A DNA stretch of 55,809 bases. Origin: Amycolatopsis sp. A133. GTDB taxonomy: Bacteria > Actinomycetota > Actinomycetes > Mycobacteriales > Pseudonocardiaceae. Both the position numbers and the translations under genes were made by a program. The notes under the pieces are model-generated. The model was not told the DNA's origin. It worked only from the letters and a program-made list of their open reading frames with translations, and ran no database searches. Each line of letters opens with the position of its first letter. The stretch's first letter is position 1. This document shows positions 19,245 to 26,655 of this stretch, piece after piece. Where the stretch lies: contig NZ_JAVHJU010000064.1 in the NCBI RefSeq assembly GCF_031082405.1, positions 1 through 55,809 on the forward strand. The letters run 5' to 3'.

Positions 19245-19808
19245 TTACTCGGCGCGCTCCAGCAGCGTCCGGACCGCGGTGAGGACGAGCCGGACGATGT
19301 CGTCGGGGTCGGCGCCGGCCATCGGCTGCTTGCCGGTGAGCTCGCGGACCACCCCGATGCCCATCAGCCAGGCCAGCGCGAGGTCGGCGCGCAGCTCGGC
19401 GTCCGGTGCGTCGGTCAGCGTGGCCAGGATCCGGGCGTACTCGTCGCCGATCTCCTCGCGCAGCACGGCCCCGACGTCGCCGCTGCCCGACGAGCGCAAG
19501 TAGGTCTCCAGCGTCCGGTTCCGGTCGCCCCCGGGGGCGAGCATGCTGCGCAGCGACGCGCTGAGCAGCAGCTCCGGCGGGTGGGTTTCGAGGTGCTCGC
19601 GCCCGCTGCGGGCGATGACCTCCTCGAACAGCGCTTCCTTGCTGCCGAAGTAGCGGAAGAGCAGCGACTGGTTGACCCCGGCCTCCTCGGCGATGTCCCG
19701 CACGGTCGTCCGGTCGAACCCGCGCGCGGCGAACAGCTTCGCGCCGGCGTCGAGCAGCGCCTGCCGCGTCGCGGCCGCGTCCCGTCTGCGGCCAGGCTGC
19801 GCACTCAT
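19245..19808 (-). CDS. TetR-family transcriptional regulator
   Basis: A 187-residue regulator. Helix-turn-helix at about residues 30-55: TTVRDIAEEAGVNQSLLFRY then FGSKEALFEEV, a clear TetR domain with a C-terminal ligand region. ATG start at 19808, 42 bases behind the stop of the small ferredoxin gene on the same strand, so it may be part of the P450 transcript. Target unknown. Confidence 0.9.
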   Translation of the reverse strand: MSAQPGRRRDAAATRQALLDAGAKLFAARGFDRTTVRDIAEEAGVNQSLLFRYFGSKEALFEEVIARSGREHLETHPPELLLSASLRSMLAPGGDRNRTLETYLRSSGSGDVGAVLREEIGDEYARILATLTDAPDAELRADLALAWLMGIGVVRELTGKQPMAGADPDDIVRLVLTAVRTLLERAE

Positions 19809-19850
19809 CGGAGCAGGCTAACCGGCAAACCGGACGCGGGCGCGACGGCC

Positions 19851-20054
19851 CTACGCGCCGGAAAGGCGGATCGCGGCGGCCGGGCAGGTCAGTTCGGCCT
19901 GCCGGACCGCCTCCTCCGCACCGGCGGGCGGCTCGGCCGCGAGCAGGACGACCGTGCCGTCGTCTTCGTTCTGGTCGAACGCTTCCGGGGCCAGCAGCAC
20001 GCACTGGCCGGACGAGACGCAGCTCCCCGTGTCGACGGTGATCTTCACGCTCAC
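19851..20054 (-). CDS. Small ferredoxin, [3Fe-4S] type (P450 partner)
   Basis: A 67-residue electron carrier. Cysteines are spaced C-x5-C (CVSSGQC) with a distal CP (ELTCPAAAI), the three-Cys pattern of P450-associated [3Fe-4S] ferredoxins. The GTG at 20054 overlaps the stop of the P450 gene (GTGA), so both are made together; GTGs at 20057 and 20048 are also in frame. It should pass electrons to the P450 encoded just upstream. Confidence 0.9.
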   Translation of the reverse strand: MSVKITVDTGSCVSSGQCVLLAPEAFDQNEDDGTVVLLAAEPPAGAEEAVRQAELTCPAAAIRLSGA

Positions 20055-21265
20055 CACTCCACGGGAACGCGCTCGACCCCGCCGGCGACGCGGTTGGTGC
20101 GCACCGGGATCTCGTCGAGCCCGACGGCCAGCCGCAGGCCGGGGAAGCGGCGGAACAGCTTCGGGAACACCGTCCGCAGCTCGGTGCGGGCGAGGTTGGC
20201 GCCGATGCAGACGTGGGCGCCGGTGCCGAAAGCGAGGTGCACGTTCGGCGTCCGGTCCGGGTCGAACCCGTCCGGATCGGCGAACACCGACGCGTCCCGG
20301 TTGGCCGCGTCGCTGGAGATCAGCACGGCGTCGCCGCGCATGATCCGCGTGCCGGCGATCTCGACGTTCTCGTGCGCGTACCGCAGCAGGCCGGTGCCGC
20401 TGGTGGCGGTCAGCCGCAGGATCTCCTCGACGGTCTGGTTCACCTCACCGTCGGGGTCGGCGGCGAAGCGGTCGCGGCGGGCGGTGTCGGTGAGCAGGAA
20501 CAGCGTGCCCATCGCGATGCGCGTCGACGTCGTCTCGTGGCCGGCGAACAGCAGCCCGGCGCCCATCCGGGCGAGGTCTTCGTCGGTGAAGGTGGGGTCC
20601 TCGGCCTGCACCTCGACCATGTCGGTGATGACGTCGGGCTGCGGGTTCGCGCGCTTGGCGTCGGCCAGCACCGTCATGTAGGCCATGAACTCCGCCATCG
20701 CCGCCTGGGCGTCCTCGCCGCCGTCCATCACCGCGATCCGCTCGGACAGCCCGCGGAAGTGCTCCCGGTCGGCGTACGGCACGCCGAGCAGCTCGCAGAT
20801 CACCAGAACCGGCAAGGGGAACGCGAGGAAGTCGGTCAGGTCGACCGGTTCGCCGGGGTTTGCGTCCCGCGCGGCTTGCATGTCGTCGAGGCAGCGGTCG
20901 GTCAGCTCCGCGATGCGGTCGCCGAGGGCGCGCATGCGGGGCGCGGAGAACGCGGGCGCCAGCATCCGGCGCATCCGCTTGTGCTCCCGCTCTTCGTTCT
21001 CGAAGTCCCCGCTCGGGCCGTCCTGCAGCGCGGCGTGGGAAATCCGCGACGCCTGTTCCGGCGCCGGGTGTGAGCGGCCGAAGCGGCGGTCGCGGAAGAC
21101 TTCCTTGGCCTCTTCGTAGGACGTCACCAGCCAGGCCGGGTCGCCGGCCGGGGTGAGCACCCGGCTCACCGGCGCCTGACGGCGGAGCACTTCGTAGTCC
21201 GGGGCGATCGCGAGCGCGTCGGCGCGGGCGAAGGGGAGGCGAGGCGTCTCTTCGGTGGTGGTCAT
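20051..21265 (-). CDS. Cytochrome P450
   Basis: Soluble class I bacterial P450 of 404 residues. The oxygen-binding I-helix is LLFAGHETTSTRI, the K-helix ExxR lies in EEILRLTATSG, and the haem-Cys loop is FGTGAHVCIGANLARTEL. Start ATG at 21265 overlaps the PadR stop by four bases (ATGA). The gene order PadR - P450 - ferredoxin makes a regulated monooxygenase unit. The substrate cannot be deduced. Confidence 0.95.
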   Translation of the reverse strand: MTTTEETPRLPFARADALAIAPDYEVLRRQAPVSRVLTPAGDPAWLVTSYEEAKEVFRDRRFGRSHPAPEQASRISHAALQDGPSGDFENEEREHKRMRRMLAPAFSAPRMRALGDRIAELTDRCLDDMQAARDANPGEPVDLTDFLAFPLPVLVICELLGVPYADREHFRGLSERIAVMDGGEDAQAAMAEFMAYMTVLADAKRANPQPDVITDMVEVQAEDPTFTDEDLARMGAGLLFAGHETTSTRIAMGTLFLLTDTARRDRFAADPDGEVNQTVEEILRLTATSGTGLLRYAHENVEIAGTRIMRGDAVLISSDAANRDASVFADPDGFDPDRTPNVHLAFGTGAHVCIGANLARTELRTVFPKLFRRFPGLRLAVGLDEIPVRTNRVAGGVERVPVEW

Positions 21266-21771
21266 GCGTCTTCCCTCGGATCGGTTTCGAGATCGGCGAG
21301 CCAGCGCAGTTCGGCGTCGAACTTCCCGAGCACGTGGTGCAGCGCGGCGCGGCTCCACGGATCGGCCTGCCCGGCGGCGAGCCCGGTGAGCCGGGCGCGC
21401 TCCGCGGTCAGCGCGCTCTTGCGGGTGTCGAGCACCCGCGTTCGTTCCCCCGGCCGCAGCCAGGCGAAGTTCCCCACGCGGGCCAGGAACTCCGGCTCGT
21501 TGAGCGCCAGGTCGGCCGGGAAGTCGGCGAGCATGTCGTGCAGCAGCTCCCGCCCGACTTCGGTGATCGTGTAGACGTGCCGCGGCGGTTTGGCTTCCTG
21601 TTCCTCGGCGCTGCGGCTCACCGCGCCGGCGTCGACGAACCGCCGCAGCGTCGGGTAGAGCGAGTTGTTCGACAGGGTGTGGCCCGTCGACGCCTCCACG
21701 GCTTTGCGCAGTTCATAACCGTGCATCGGCTCGACGGCCAGCTTCGACAGCAGCAGGATTTCGATCCACAC
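21262..21771 (-). CDS. PadR-family transcriptional regulator
   Basis: A 169-residue winged-helix repressor. The N-terminus LLSKLAVEPMHGYELRKAVE and SNNSLYPTLRRFVDAGAV are the canonical PadR DNA-binding region, with a long C-terminal dimerisation helix. GTG start at 21771. A 19-bp palindrome lies immediately upstream (21772-21790), so the gene probably represses itself and the P450 operon it leads; a leaderless transcript is possible. Confidence 0.92.
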   Translation of the reverse strand: MWIEILLLSKLAVEPMHGYELRKAVEASTGHTLSNNSLYPTLRRFVDAGAVSRSAEEQEAKPPRHVYTITEVGRELLHDMLADFPADLALNEPEFLARVGNFAWLRPGERTRVLDTRKSALTAERARLTGLAAGQADPWSRAALHHVLGKFDAELRWLADLETDPREDA

Positions 21772-21790
21772 CTAGGTCACCGTAACCTAG
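21772..21790. promoter_or_regulatory. Palindromic operator next to padR start
   Basis: CTAGGTCACCGTAACCTAG is an inverted repeat with eight of nine positions paired. It abuts the GTG start of the PadR gene. Likely the PadR autorepression site; inference from position and symmetry. Confidence 0.6.
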
Positions 21791-21844
21791 TGTTCGGTGA
21801 CTGGGCAATGGCGGATCGTGACAGGTGGAGAGAAACTGTGTAGC

Positions 21845-21866
21845 TTTGTAAGCAGCCGCTTACAAA
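21845..21866. promoter_or_regulatory. Palindromic TetR-type operator before second P450
   Basis: TTTGTAAGC (21845-21853) and GCTTACAAA (21858-21866) are perfect 9-bp arms around AGCC. The site is 16 bases ahead of the P450 ATG at 21883. GTAAGC...GCTTAC palindromes are typical of TetR-type repressors. Confidence 0.65.
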
Positions 21867-21882
21867 CTCACGGGGGTTCCGC

Positions 21883-23073
21883 ATGACCGCCACCCACACC
21901 GAACCGCTCGCCTACCCCTTCAACGAGGAGGCCGGGCTCGACCTGAACGAGGCGTACGCGGCCGCCCGGGACGCCGACGGCCTGGTCCGGGTGAAGATGA
22001 CCTACGGGGAGCCGGCGTGGCTGGCCACCCGCTACGCCGACGCCCGGCTGGTGCTGGGCGACCGCCGGTTCTCGCGGGCGATGGAGAAGGAGAAGGACGC
22101 TCCGCGCCGTTCACCCGTGGTCCGGGAGGGCGGCATCCTGCAGATGGACCCGCCCGACCACACGCGGCTGCGGACGCTGGTCGCGAAGGCGTTCACCATG
22201 CGCCGCGTCGAGCTGCTCCGGCCGCGCGTCGCCGCACTGGCGACCGAGCTCATCGCGGACATGAAGGCGGCCGGTCCGCCCGCCGACCTCGTCGACGCCT
22301 ACGCGTTGCCGATCCCGGTCGCGGTGATCTGCGAGCTGCTCGGCGTCCCGGTCGCCGACCGGCCGAAGTTCCGCGTGTGGAGCGACGCGGCGCTGTCGAC
22401 GAGCGGGCTGACGCCCGAGGAGTTCGAGCGCAATCGCGAAGAGCTGCGCGACTACATGCGCGGTCTGATCGCCGAGCACCGTGAGCGGCCCCAGGACGAC
22501 CTGATGACGGCGCTGATCGAGGCTCGCGACACCCGCGACCGGCTGACCGAGCTGGAGCTGGTCGACCTGTGCGTCGGCATCCTCGTCGCCGGGCACGAGA
22601 CCACCGCGAGCCAGATCCCGAACTTCGTCTACGCGCTGCTGGACCAGCGCGGGCGGTGGGAGCGGTTGTGCGCCGACCCGGACCTGATCCCGGCCGCGGT
22701 CGAGGAACTGCTGCGGTTCGTGCCGCTGGGTGCCGGCGCGGGGTTCGCGCGGTACGCCACCGAAGACGTCGAGGTCGGCGGTGTGCTGGTCCGGGCGGGC
22801 GAGCCGGTGCTGGTGGCGATCGGCGCGGCCAACCGGGACGGGCTCCAGTTCGGCGACGCGGACGAGTTGCGCTTCGACCGCGAGGAAAACCACCACTTGG
22901 GCTTCGGCCACGGCGTCCACCACTGCCTCGGCGCGCCCCTGGCCCGGCTGGAGCTGCAGGAGGCGCTGCGCGCGTTGGTCACCGAGCTGCCGGGGTTGCA
23001 CCTCGCCGGCGATATCGTGTGGAAGACGCAAATGCTCGTCCGCGGACCGCGGTCGATGCCGATCGGATGGTGA
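21883..23073 (+). CDS. Cytochrome P450
   Basis: Second P450, 396 residues. I-helix motif VAGHETTASQIPN, ExxR in EELLRFVPLG, and haem loop GFGHGVHHCLGAPLARLEL. ATG at 21883 with a GGGGG stretch upstream. Its ferredoxin gene follows after one base. It is divergent from padR, and the perfect 9+9 palindrome in its leader suggests repression by a TetR protein, possibly the one at 19245. Confidence 0.95.
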   Translation: MTATHTEPLAYPFNEEAGLDLNEAYAAARDADGLVRVKMTYGEPAWLATRYADARLVLGDRRFSRAMEKEKDAPRRSPVVREGGILQMDPPDHTRLRTLVAKAFTMRRVELLRPRVAALATELIADMKAAGPPADLVDAYALPIPVAVICELLGVPVADRPKFRVWSDAALSTSGLTPEEFERNREELRDYMRGLIAEHRERPQDDLMTALIEARDTRDRLTELELVDLCVGILVAGHETTASQIPNFVYALLDQRGRWERLCADPDLIPAAVEELLRFVPLGAGAGFARYATEDVEVGGVLVRAGEPVLVAIGAANRDGLQFGDADELRFDREENHHLGFGHGVHHCLGAPLARLELQEALRALVTELPGLHLAGDIVWKTQMLVRGPRSMPIGW

Positions 23074-23074
23074 C

Positions 23075-23290
23075 ATGAGCTGGCACGTGGAAGTCGACGA
23101 ACACACCTGCATCGGATCGGGGATGTGCGCGGCACTGATGCCCGAGGCGTTCACCCTCGACGGCGCGGTGGCCCGCCCGGTGACGCCGTCGGTCGAAGCG
23201 GACGAGACCGTGCTCGACGTGGCGGACTCCTGCCCGGCGATGGCGATCACGGTGACCGACGGCGGGCGGGAGATCGGCCCGCGACCCTGA
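23075..23290 (+). CDS. Small ferredoxin, [3Fe-4S] type (P450 partner)
   Basis: A 71-residue ferredoxin with CIGSGMC near the N-terminus and distal DSCPAMAI, the same three-Cys pattern as the one at 19851. ATG at 23075, one base after the P450 stop (TGACATG), so it is the dedicated redox partner. Its stop is eight bases from the convergent mtnA stop. Confidence 0.92.
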   Translation: MSWHVEVDEHTCIGSGMCAALMPEAFTLDGAVARPVTPSVEADETVLDVADSCPAMAITVTDGGREIGPRP

Positions 23291-23298
23291 GGTCCTGG

Positions 23299-24264
23299 CT
23301 AAGGGGTCAAGCGGCCGTGCTCGGTGACCACGGCCGTGACGAGGTCGTACGGGGTGACGTCGAACGCGGGGTTGAAGACGTCCGCGTCCGGCGGCGTGAT
23401 CGGCACCCCGGCGTAATGGGTGAGCTCGCGGGCGTCGCGTTCTTCGATGGCGATGCCCGCGCCGTCCCCGAGCTTGCTATCCACTGTGGACGAAGGCGCG
23501 ACGACGACGAACGGCACCCCGTGGTACCGGGCGGCGATGGCCAGGCCGTAGGTGCCGATCTTGTTGGCGACATCGCCGTTCGCGGCGATCCGGTCGGCGC
23601 CGACGAGCACGCAGTCGACCAGCCCGCGCGCCATCGCGGCGGCGGCCGCGGAGTCGGGCTGGACGCGGTAGGGGACGGCGGCCTGGGCGAGCTCCCACGC
23701 CGTCAGCCGGGCGCCTTGGAGCAGCGGGCGCGTCTCGTCGACGAGGACTTCTTCGACGAGCCCGCGTTCGTGCAGGTGCCACACGACCCCGAGCGCGGTG
23801 CCCCACCCGACGGTCGCCAGCCGCCCGGCGTTGCAGTGGCTCAGCAGCCGCAGAGGCCGTCGCGGGCACTCGGCGAGCACGATCTCAGCGGCGTGCCTGG
23901 AGGCGGTCTTGTTGAGCCGTTCGTCCTCGTCGAGCAGGGCCAGCGCTTCGGCGAGCACGGCGTCGGCGCCTTCGCCGAGCTTTCCGAGCGCCCGCTGGAC
24001 GCCCCAGGCCAGGTTGACGGCGGTCGGCCGGGCGGTGGCGATGACCTCGGCGGCTTGCTCGACATCGCCGCCCCGCCGGGCGGCCAGCGCCACCCCGAGC
24101 GCCCCGGCTGCCCCGAGCGCGGGCGCCCCGCGGACGGCGAGCCGTTTGACGGCGTCGACCAGCTCGTCGACGGTCCGCAGTTCGAGCAGCCGGTATTCGC
24201 CGGGCAGCGCGGTCTGGTCGATGATGACGACGGCGCCGTCCGCCCAGTCGATGGTCCTGCGCAC
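23299..24264 (-). CDS. mtnA: S-methyl-5-thioribose-1-phosphate isomerase
   Basis: Methionine-salvage isomerase converting methylthioribose 1-phosphate to methylthioribulose 1-phosphate, 321 residues. Family motifs seen: AVRGAPALGAAGALGVALAA, the catalytic-Cys segment LLSHCNAGRLATVGWGTAL, and VGADRIAANGDVANKIGTY with the catalytic Asp. GTG start at 24264 with GGGAGG five bases upstream; the frame reads further but into unrelated sequence. Related to eIF2B alpha, but the SHCNAG motif favours MtnA. No other salvage genes are in the window. Confidence 0.92.
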   Translation of the reverse strand: MRRTIDWADGAVVIIDQTALPGEYRLLELRTVDELVDAVKRLAVRGAPALGAAGALGVALAARRGGDVEQAAEVIATARPTAVNLAWGVQRALGKLGEGADAVLAEALALLDEDERLNKTASRHAAEIVLAECPRRPLRLLSHCNAGRLATVGWGTALGVVWHLHERGLVEEVLVDETRPLLQGARLTAWELAQAAVPYRVQPDSAAAAAMARGLVDCVLVGADRIAANGDVANKIGTYGLAIAARYHGVPFVVVAPSSTVDSKLGDGAGIAIEERDARELTHYAGVPITPPDADVFNPAFDVTPYDLVTAVVTEHGRLTP

Positions 24265-24310
24265 GCGTCCTCCCGAGAAATCCGGTTGCCGCGGTGGTGA
24301 AGATGCGGTG

Positions 24311-24709
24311 GTGACCATTGAACGGCAGAACCCGCCCGGTCTGCACACCCCACCGGGCTACCACCACGTGACGGTGACCTCGGCCCGCCGGACGGTGTAC
24401 CTGGCGGGCCAGTGCCCGCTCACCGAAGACGGCACGGTCGTCGCCGGTGGTGTCCTGGCCCAGACCGATCAGGTGGTGGCGAACACGGCGGCCGCACTGG
24501 CCTTCGCGGGAGCTTCGCCGTTCGACGTGGTGCGCACGGTGATCTACGTGGTGACCACCGACCGTTCGACGCTGTCGTCGGTGTGGGACCGGCTGGCGGC
24601 ATCGGAAATCGGCCCGGCGTTCGCCTCGGCGAGCACGCTGCTGGGGGTGGCCCAGCTGGGGTTCCCGGACCAGCTGGTCGAGCTGGAGGTGACCGCCGCG
24701 CTCGAGTAA
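24311..24709 (+). CDS. RidA/YjgF family protein
   Basis: A 132-residue protein of the Rid superfamily, which hydrolyses reactive enamine/imine intermediates. The fold is recognised from TVYLAGQCPLTEDGTVVAGG, QTDQVVANTAAALAFAGAS and TLLGVAQLGFPDQLVELEV. The last segment lacks the usual catalytic Arg of the RidA subfamily (normally in a P-x-R motif), so it may belong to a Rid2-7 subgroup. GTG at 24311; another GTG at 24308. Divergent from mtnA with 46 bases between. Confidence 0.87.
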   Translation: MTIERQNPPGLHTPPGYHHVTVTSARRTVYLAGQCPLTEDGTVVAGGVLAQTDQVVANTAAALAFAGASPFDVVRTVIYVVTTDRSTLSSVWDRLAASEIGPAFASASTLLGVAQLGFPDQLVELEVTAALE

Positions 24710-24713
24710 CCCG

Positions 24714-24882
24714 CCCAGCCAACGTGATGCCCGTCCAGTCACGCGTGATGCCCGCCCAATCACGTGAGATGCCCCTCCAGTCACGCGAGTCCGGATCTGG
24801 TCACCGTGTGCGGTGTACCGGAACGGCGAACTCGCGTGATCGGAGGGGCATCTCGCGTGACTGGAGAGGCATCTCGCGCCCC
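24714..24882. repeat. Inverted array of 21-bp repeats (array B)
   Basis: The same unit as array A: CACG cores at 24740, 24761 and 24782 (exact 21-bp steps), a degenerate unit 19 bases earlier, a centre near 24800-24825, then reverse-complement units with cores at 24835, 24856 and 24877 (21-bp steps). It fills the space between the converging 3' ends of the RidA gene and the PIG-L gene, the same setting as array A. Confidence 0.85.
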
Positions 24883-24916
24883 TCAACCCGCCCCTGGCCG
24901 GCCAACCGCCCCCGGC

Positions 24917-25711
24917 TCAGAGACCGGCCATCAGGTCCGTCTCCGTGATTCCCGGTCCTTGCCCGGCCCGGATGAACCACTCGGTCCCGAAAGCGAACGT
25001 GAACGCGTCGTCCGGCATCGCCAGCATGAACATGTCCTCGCTGATCTGGCTCGGGTGGGCCCGCATCGCCGCCCGCTTCACCGGTGCGTACTTCGACACG
25101 TCGACCGCCGCGGTGATCTCGGCTTCCGGCTTGCCGAACTCCACGTCCGGCGGTGGTGTCGGCGCCGCCTCCGGCGGCATCAGCCCTTCCTCCACCGCCG
25201 CTTCGAAGCCGCGCTGCATGAACTCGCGGTTGAACGTCGCCTGGAACACGCGGGCCGTGCCGGCCAGCTCGGCGGCCCGGATGCCGACGCGGTGGACCTG
25301 GATGTGGTCCGGGTGGCCGTAGTCGCCGTTGTCGTCGTAGACCGTCAGCACGTCGGCCGACTCTTCGCGCAGGATCGCCGCCAGCTGCTCGGCCGCTTTT
25401 TCGACGTCGGCGCGCCAAAAGCACGCCGGGTCGTCGTTCGTCGGCTCGCCCATCATCCCCGAGTCGCGGTAGCCCAGGAATTCGACGCGCTCGACGCCGA
25501 GGATCTCCGCGGCCGCGTACGCCTCCTGGACGCGCCGGTCCTCCAGTTTTTCGCCCTCGGCGAGGAATCCTTCGGGTACTTCGCCGACCTCGCCCTTGGT
25601 GGCGACGACGAGCACGACCCGGTGCCCCTCTTCGACGGCCTTGCGCATCACGCCCGCGGTGCGGAGGCACTCGTCGTCCGGGTGGGCGTGGAAGGTGACC
25701 AGTGTTGCCAT
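24917..25711 (-). CDS. PIG-L family deacetylase
   Basis: Zinc-dependent N-deacetylase/amidase of 264 residues. The metal-binding motif AHPDDE is at residue 9, followed by the catalytic-His segment GHPDHIQVHRVG. This family includes mycothiol enzymes MshB and Mca, but the protein is shorter than Mca and I would not assign that role from sequence. ATG at 25711. Confidence 0.9.
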   Translation of the reverse strand: MATLVTFHAHPDDECLRTAGVMRKAVEEGHRVVLVVATKGEVGEVPEGFLAEGEKLEDRRVQEAYAAAEILGVERVEFLGYRDSGMMGEPTNDDPACFWRADVEKAAEQLAAILREESADVLTVYDDNGDYGHPDHIQVHRVGIRAAELAGTARVFQATFNREFMQRGFEAAVEEGLMPPEAAPTPPPDVEFGKPEAEITAAVDVSKYAPVKRAAMRAHPSQISEDMFMLAMPDDAFTFAFGTEWFIRAGQGPGITETDLMAGL

Positions 25712-25786
25712 GTCCGCGACGGTACCGGCTGCCACCGACAAAAACCGCCCGCGAGGATGCGCTCCCGCCCGCCGGAGCCCGGGACC

Positions 25787-25804
25787 GTGGCCGCCGGCGG
25801 CCAC
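25787..25804. terminator. Palindrome, possible terminator
   Basis: GTGGCCGCCGGCGGCCAC is a perfect 18-bp palindrome between the Fpg/Nei gene stop and the PIG-L start on the minus strand. It could end the glycosylase transcript. Weak because GC palindromes arise easily in this genome. Confidence 0.4.
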
Positions 25805-25839
25805 GCCGGGCCGGGGACCGACGACGGCCGGCGCCCGCG

Positions 25840-26640
25840 CTACCCGGCTTGTTCCTTCGAGCACCACCAGGTCGACCGGCCGCCGACCGTGCCGTGGTGC
25901 ATCTCCGCGCCGCAGCGGGGGCAGTGGCCGCCCGGACGGCGGTGGCCGATGATCTCGCCGGTGTGCACGCCGCCGTGGCGGATCGCCGCGCGCAACGCCT
26001 TCCGCAGCGCCTTGTGCAGGTCCGCGAGGTCGTCGCCGTCCAATTCGTGCACCGGCCGGGCCGGGTCGAGCGCCGCTTGCCAGAGGGTTTCGTCGGCCAG
26101 CAGGTTGCCGATCCCGGCCACCACCGACTGGTCCAGCAGCCGCGCCTTCAGCGGCGCCCGCCCGCGGCCGACGCGCTCCCCGAAGTCGCGGCGCGAGATC
26201 TCGCCGGCGTCCGGGCCGAGCGCGTCGAGGTCCGGATCGAGCCGCACCCGGCTGAGCCGCCGTGTGTCGAACAGCCGCAGTTGTTCGCCGTCGGCGAAAG
26301 TGATCCCGAACCGGAACCACTCGGGTTTCTCCTCGCGGCTGCGGAACCGTTGCGGGCCGGGCGGTCCGCTTTCGCCCGCGAACCGCAGCTGCCCGGCCAT
26401 CCCCAGGTGCAGACCGAGGTGGGGGCCGGGCTGCCCGTCGCCGTTTTCCGTTTCGCACCAGAGGGTCTTGCCCCGCCGGTGGGCTTCGGTGAGCCGCCCG
26501 CCGCGCAACGCGGTGGCGATGTCCCCCGGAGCGTGCGGGCGGCAGACCCAGTCGTCGTGGTCGTCGACCGCGCGGATCGCCCGGCCGAGCGCACCGGCGA
26601 GGACCTGGCGGGCGAGTTCCACTTCGGGGAGTTCGGGCAC
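25840..26640 (-). CDS. Fpg/Nei-family DNA glycosylase
   Basis: Base-excision repair glycosylase/AP lyase of 266 residues. N-terminal PELPEVE supplies the catalytic Pro and Glu; HRRGKTLW holds the beta-hairpin Lys; the helix-two-turn-helix region is LLDQSVVAGIGNLLADE, typical of the family. The C-terminal zinc finger is CPRCG followed by WWCSKEQ: three cysteines are present but the expected fourth is Glu. GTG start at 26640, 15 bases behind the MFS stop. Confidence 0.93.
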   Translation of the reverse strand: MPELPEVELARQVLAGALGRAIRAVDDHDDWVCRPHAPGDIATALRGGRLTEAHRRGKTLWCETENGDGQPGPHLGLHLGMAGQLRFAGESGPPGPQRFRSREEKPEWFRFGITFADGEQLRLFDTRRLSRVRLDPDLDALGPDAGEISRRDFGERVGRGRAPLKARLLDQSVVAGIGNLLADETLWQAALDPARPVHELDGDDLADLHKALRKALRAAIRHGGVHTGEIIGHRRPGGHCPRCGAEMHHGTVGGRSTWWCSKEQAG

Positions 26641-26655
26641 GCGACCCAGTCTCCG

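Noticed and set aside
25787..25804. Palindrome as a specific operator for the PIG-L gene
   Set aside because: It is only G/C apart from its end A/T pairs; such palindromes arise by chance in this composition.
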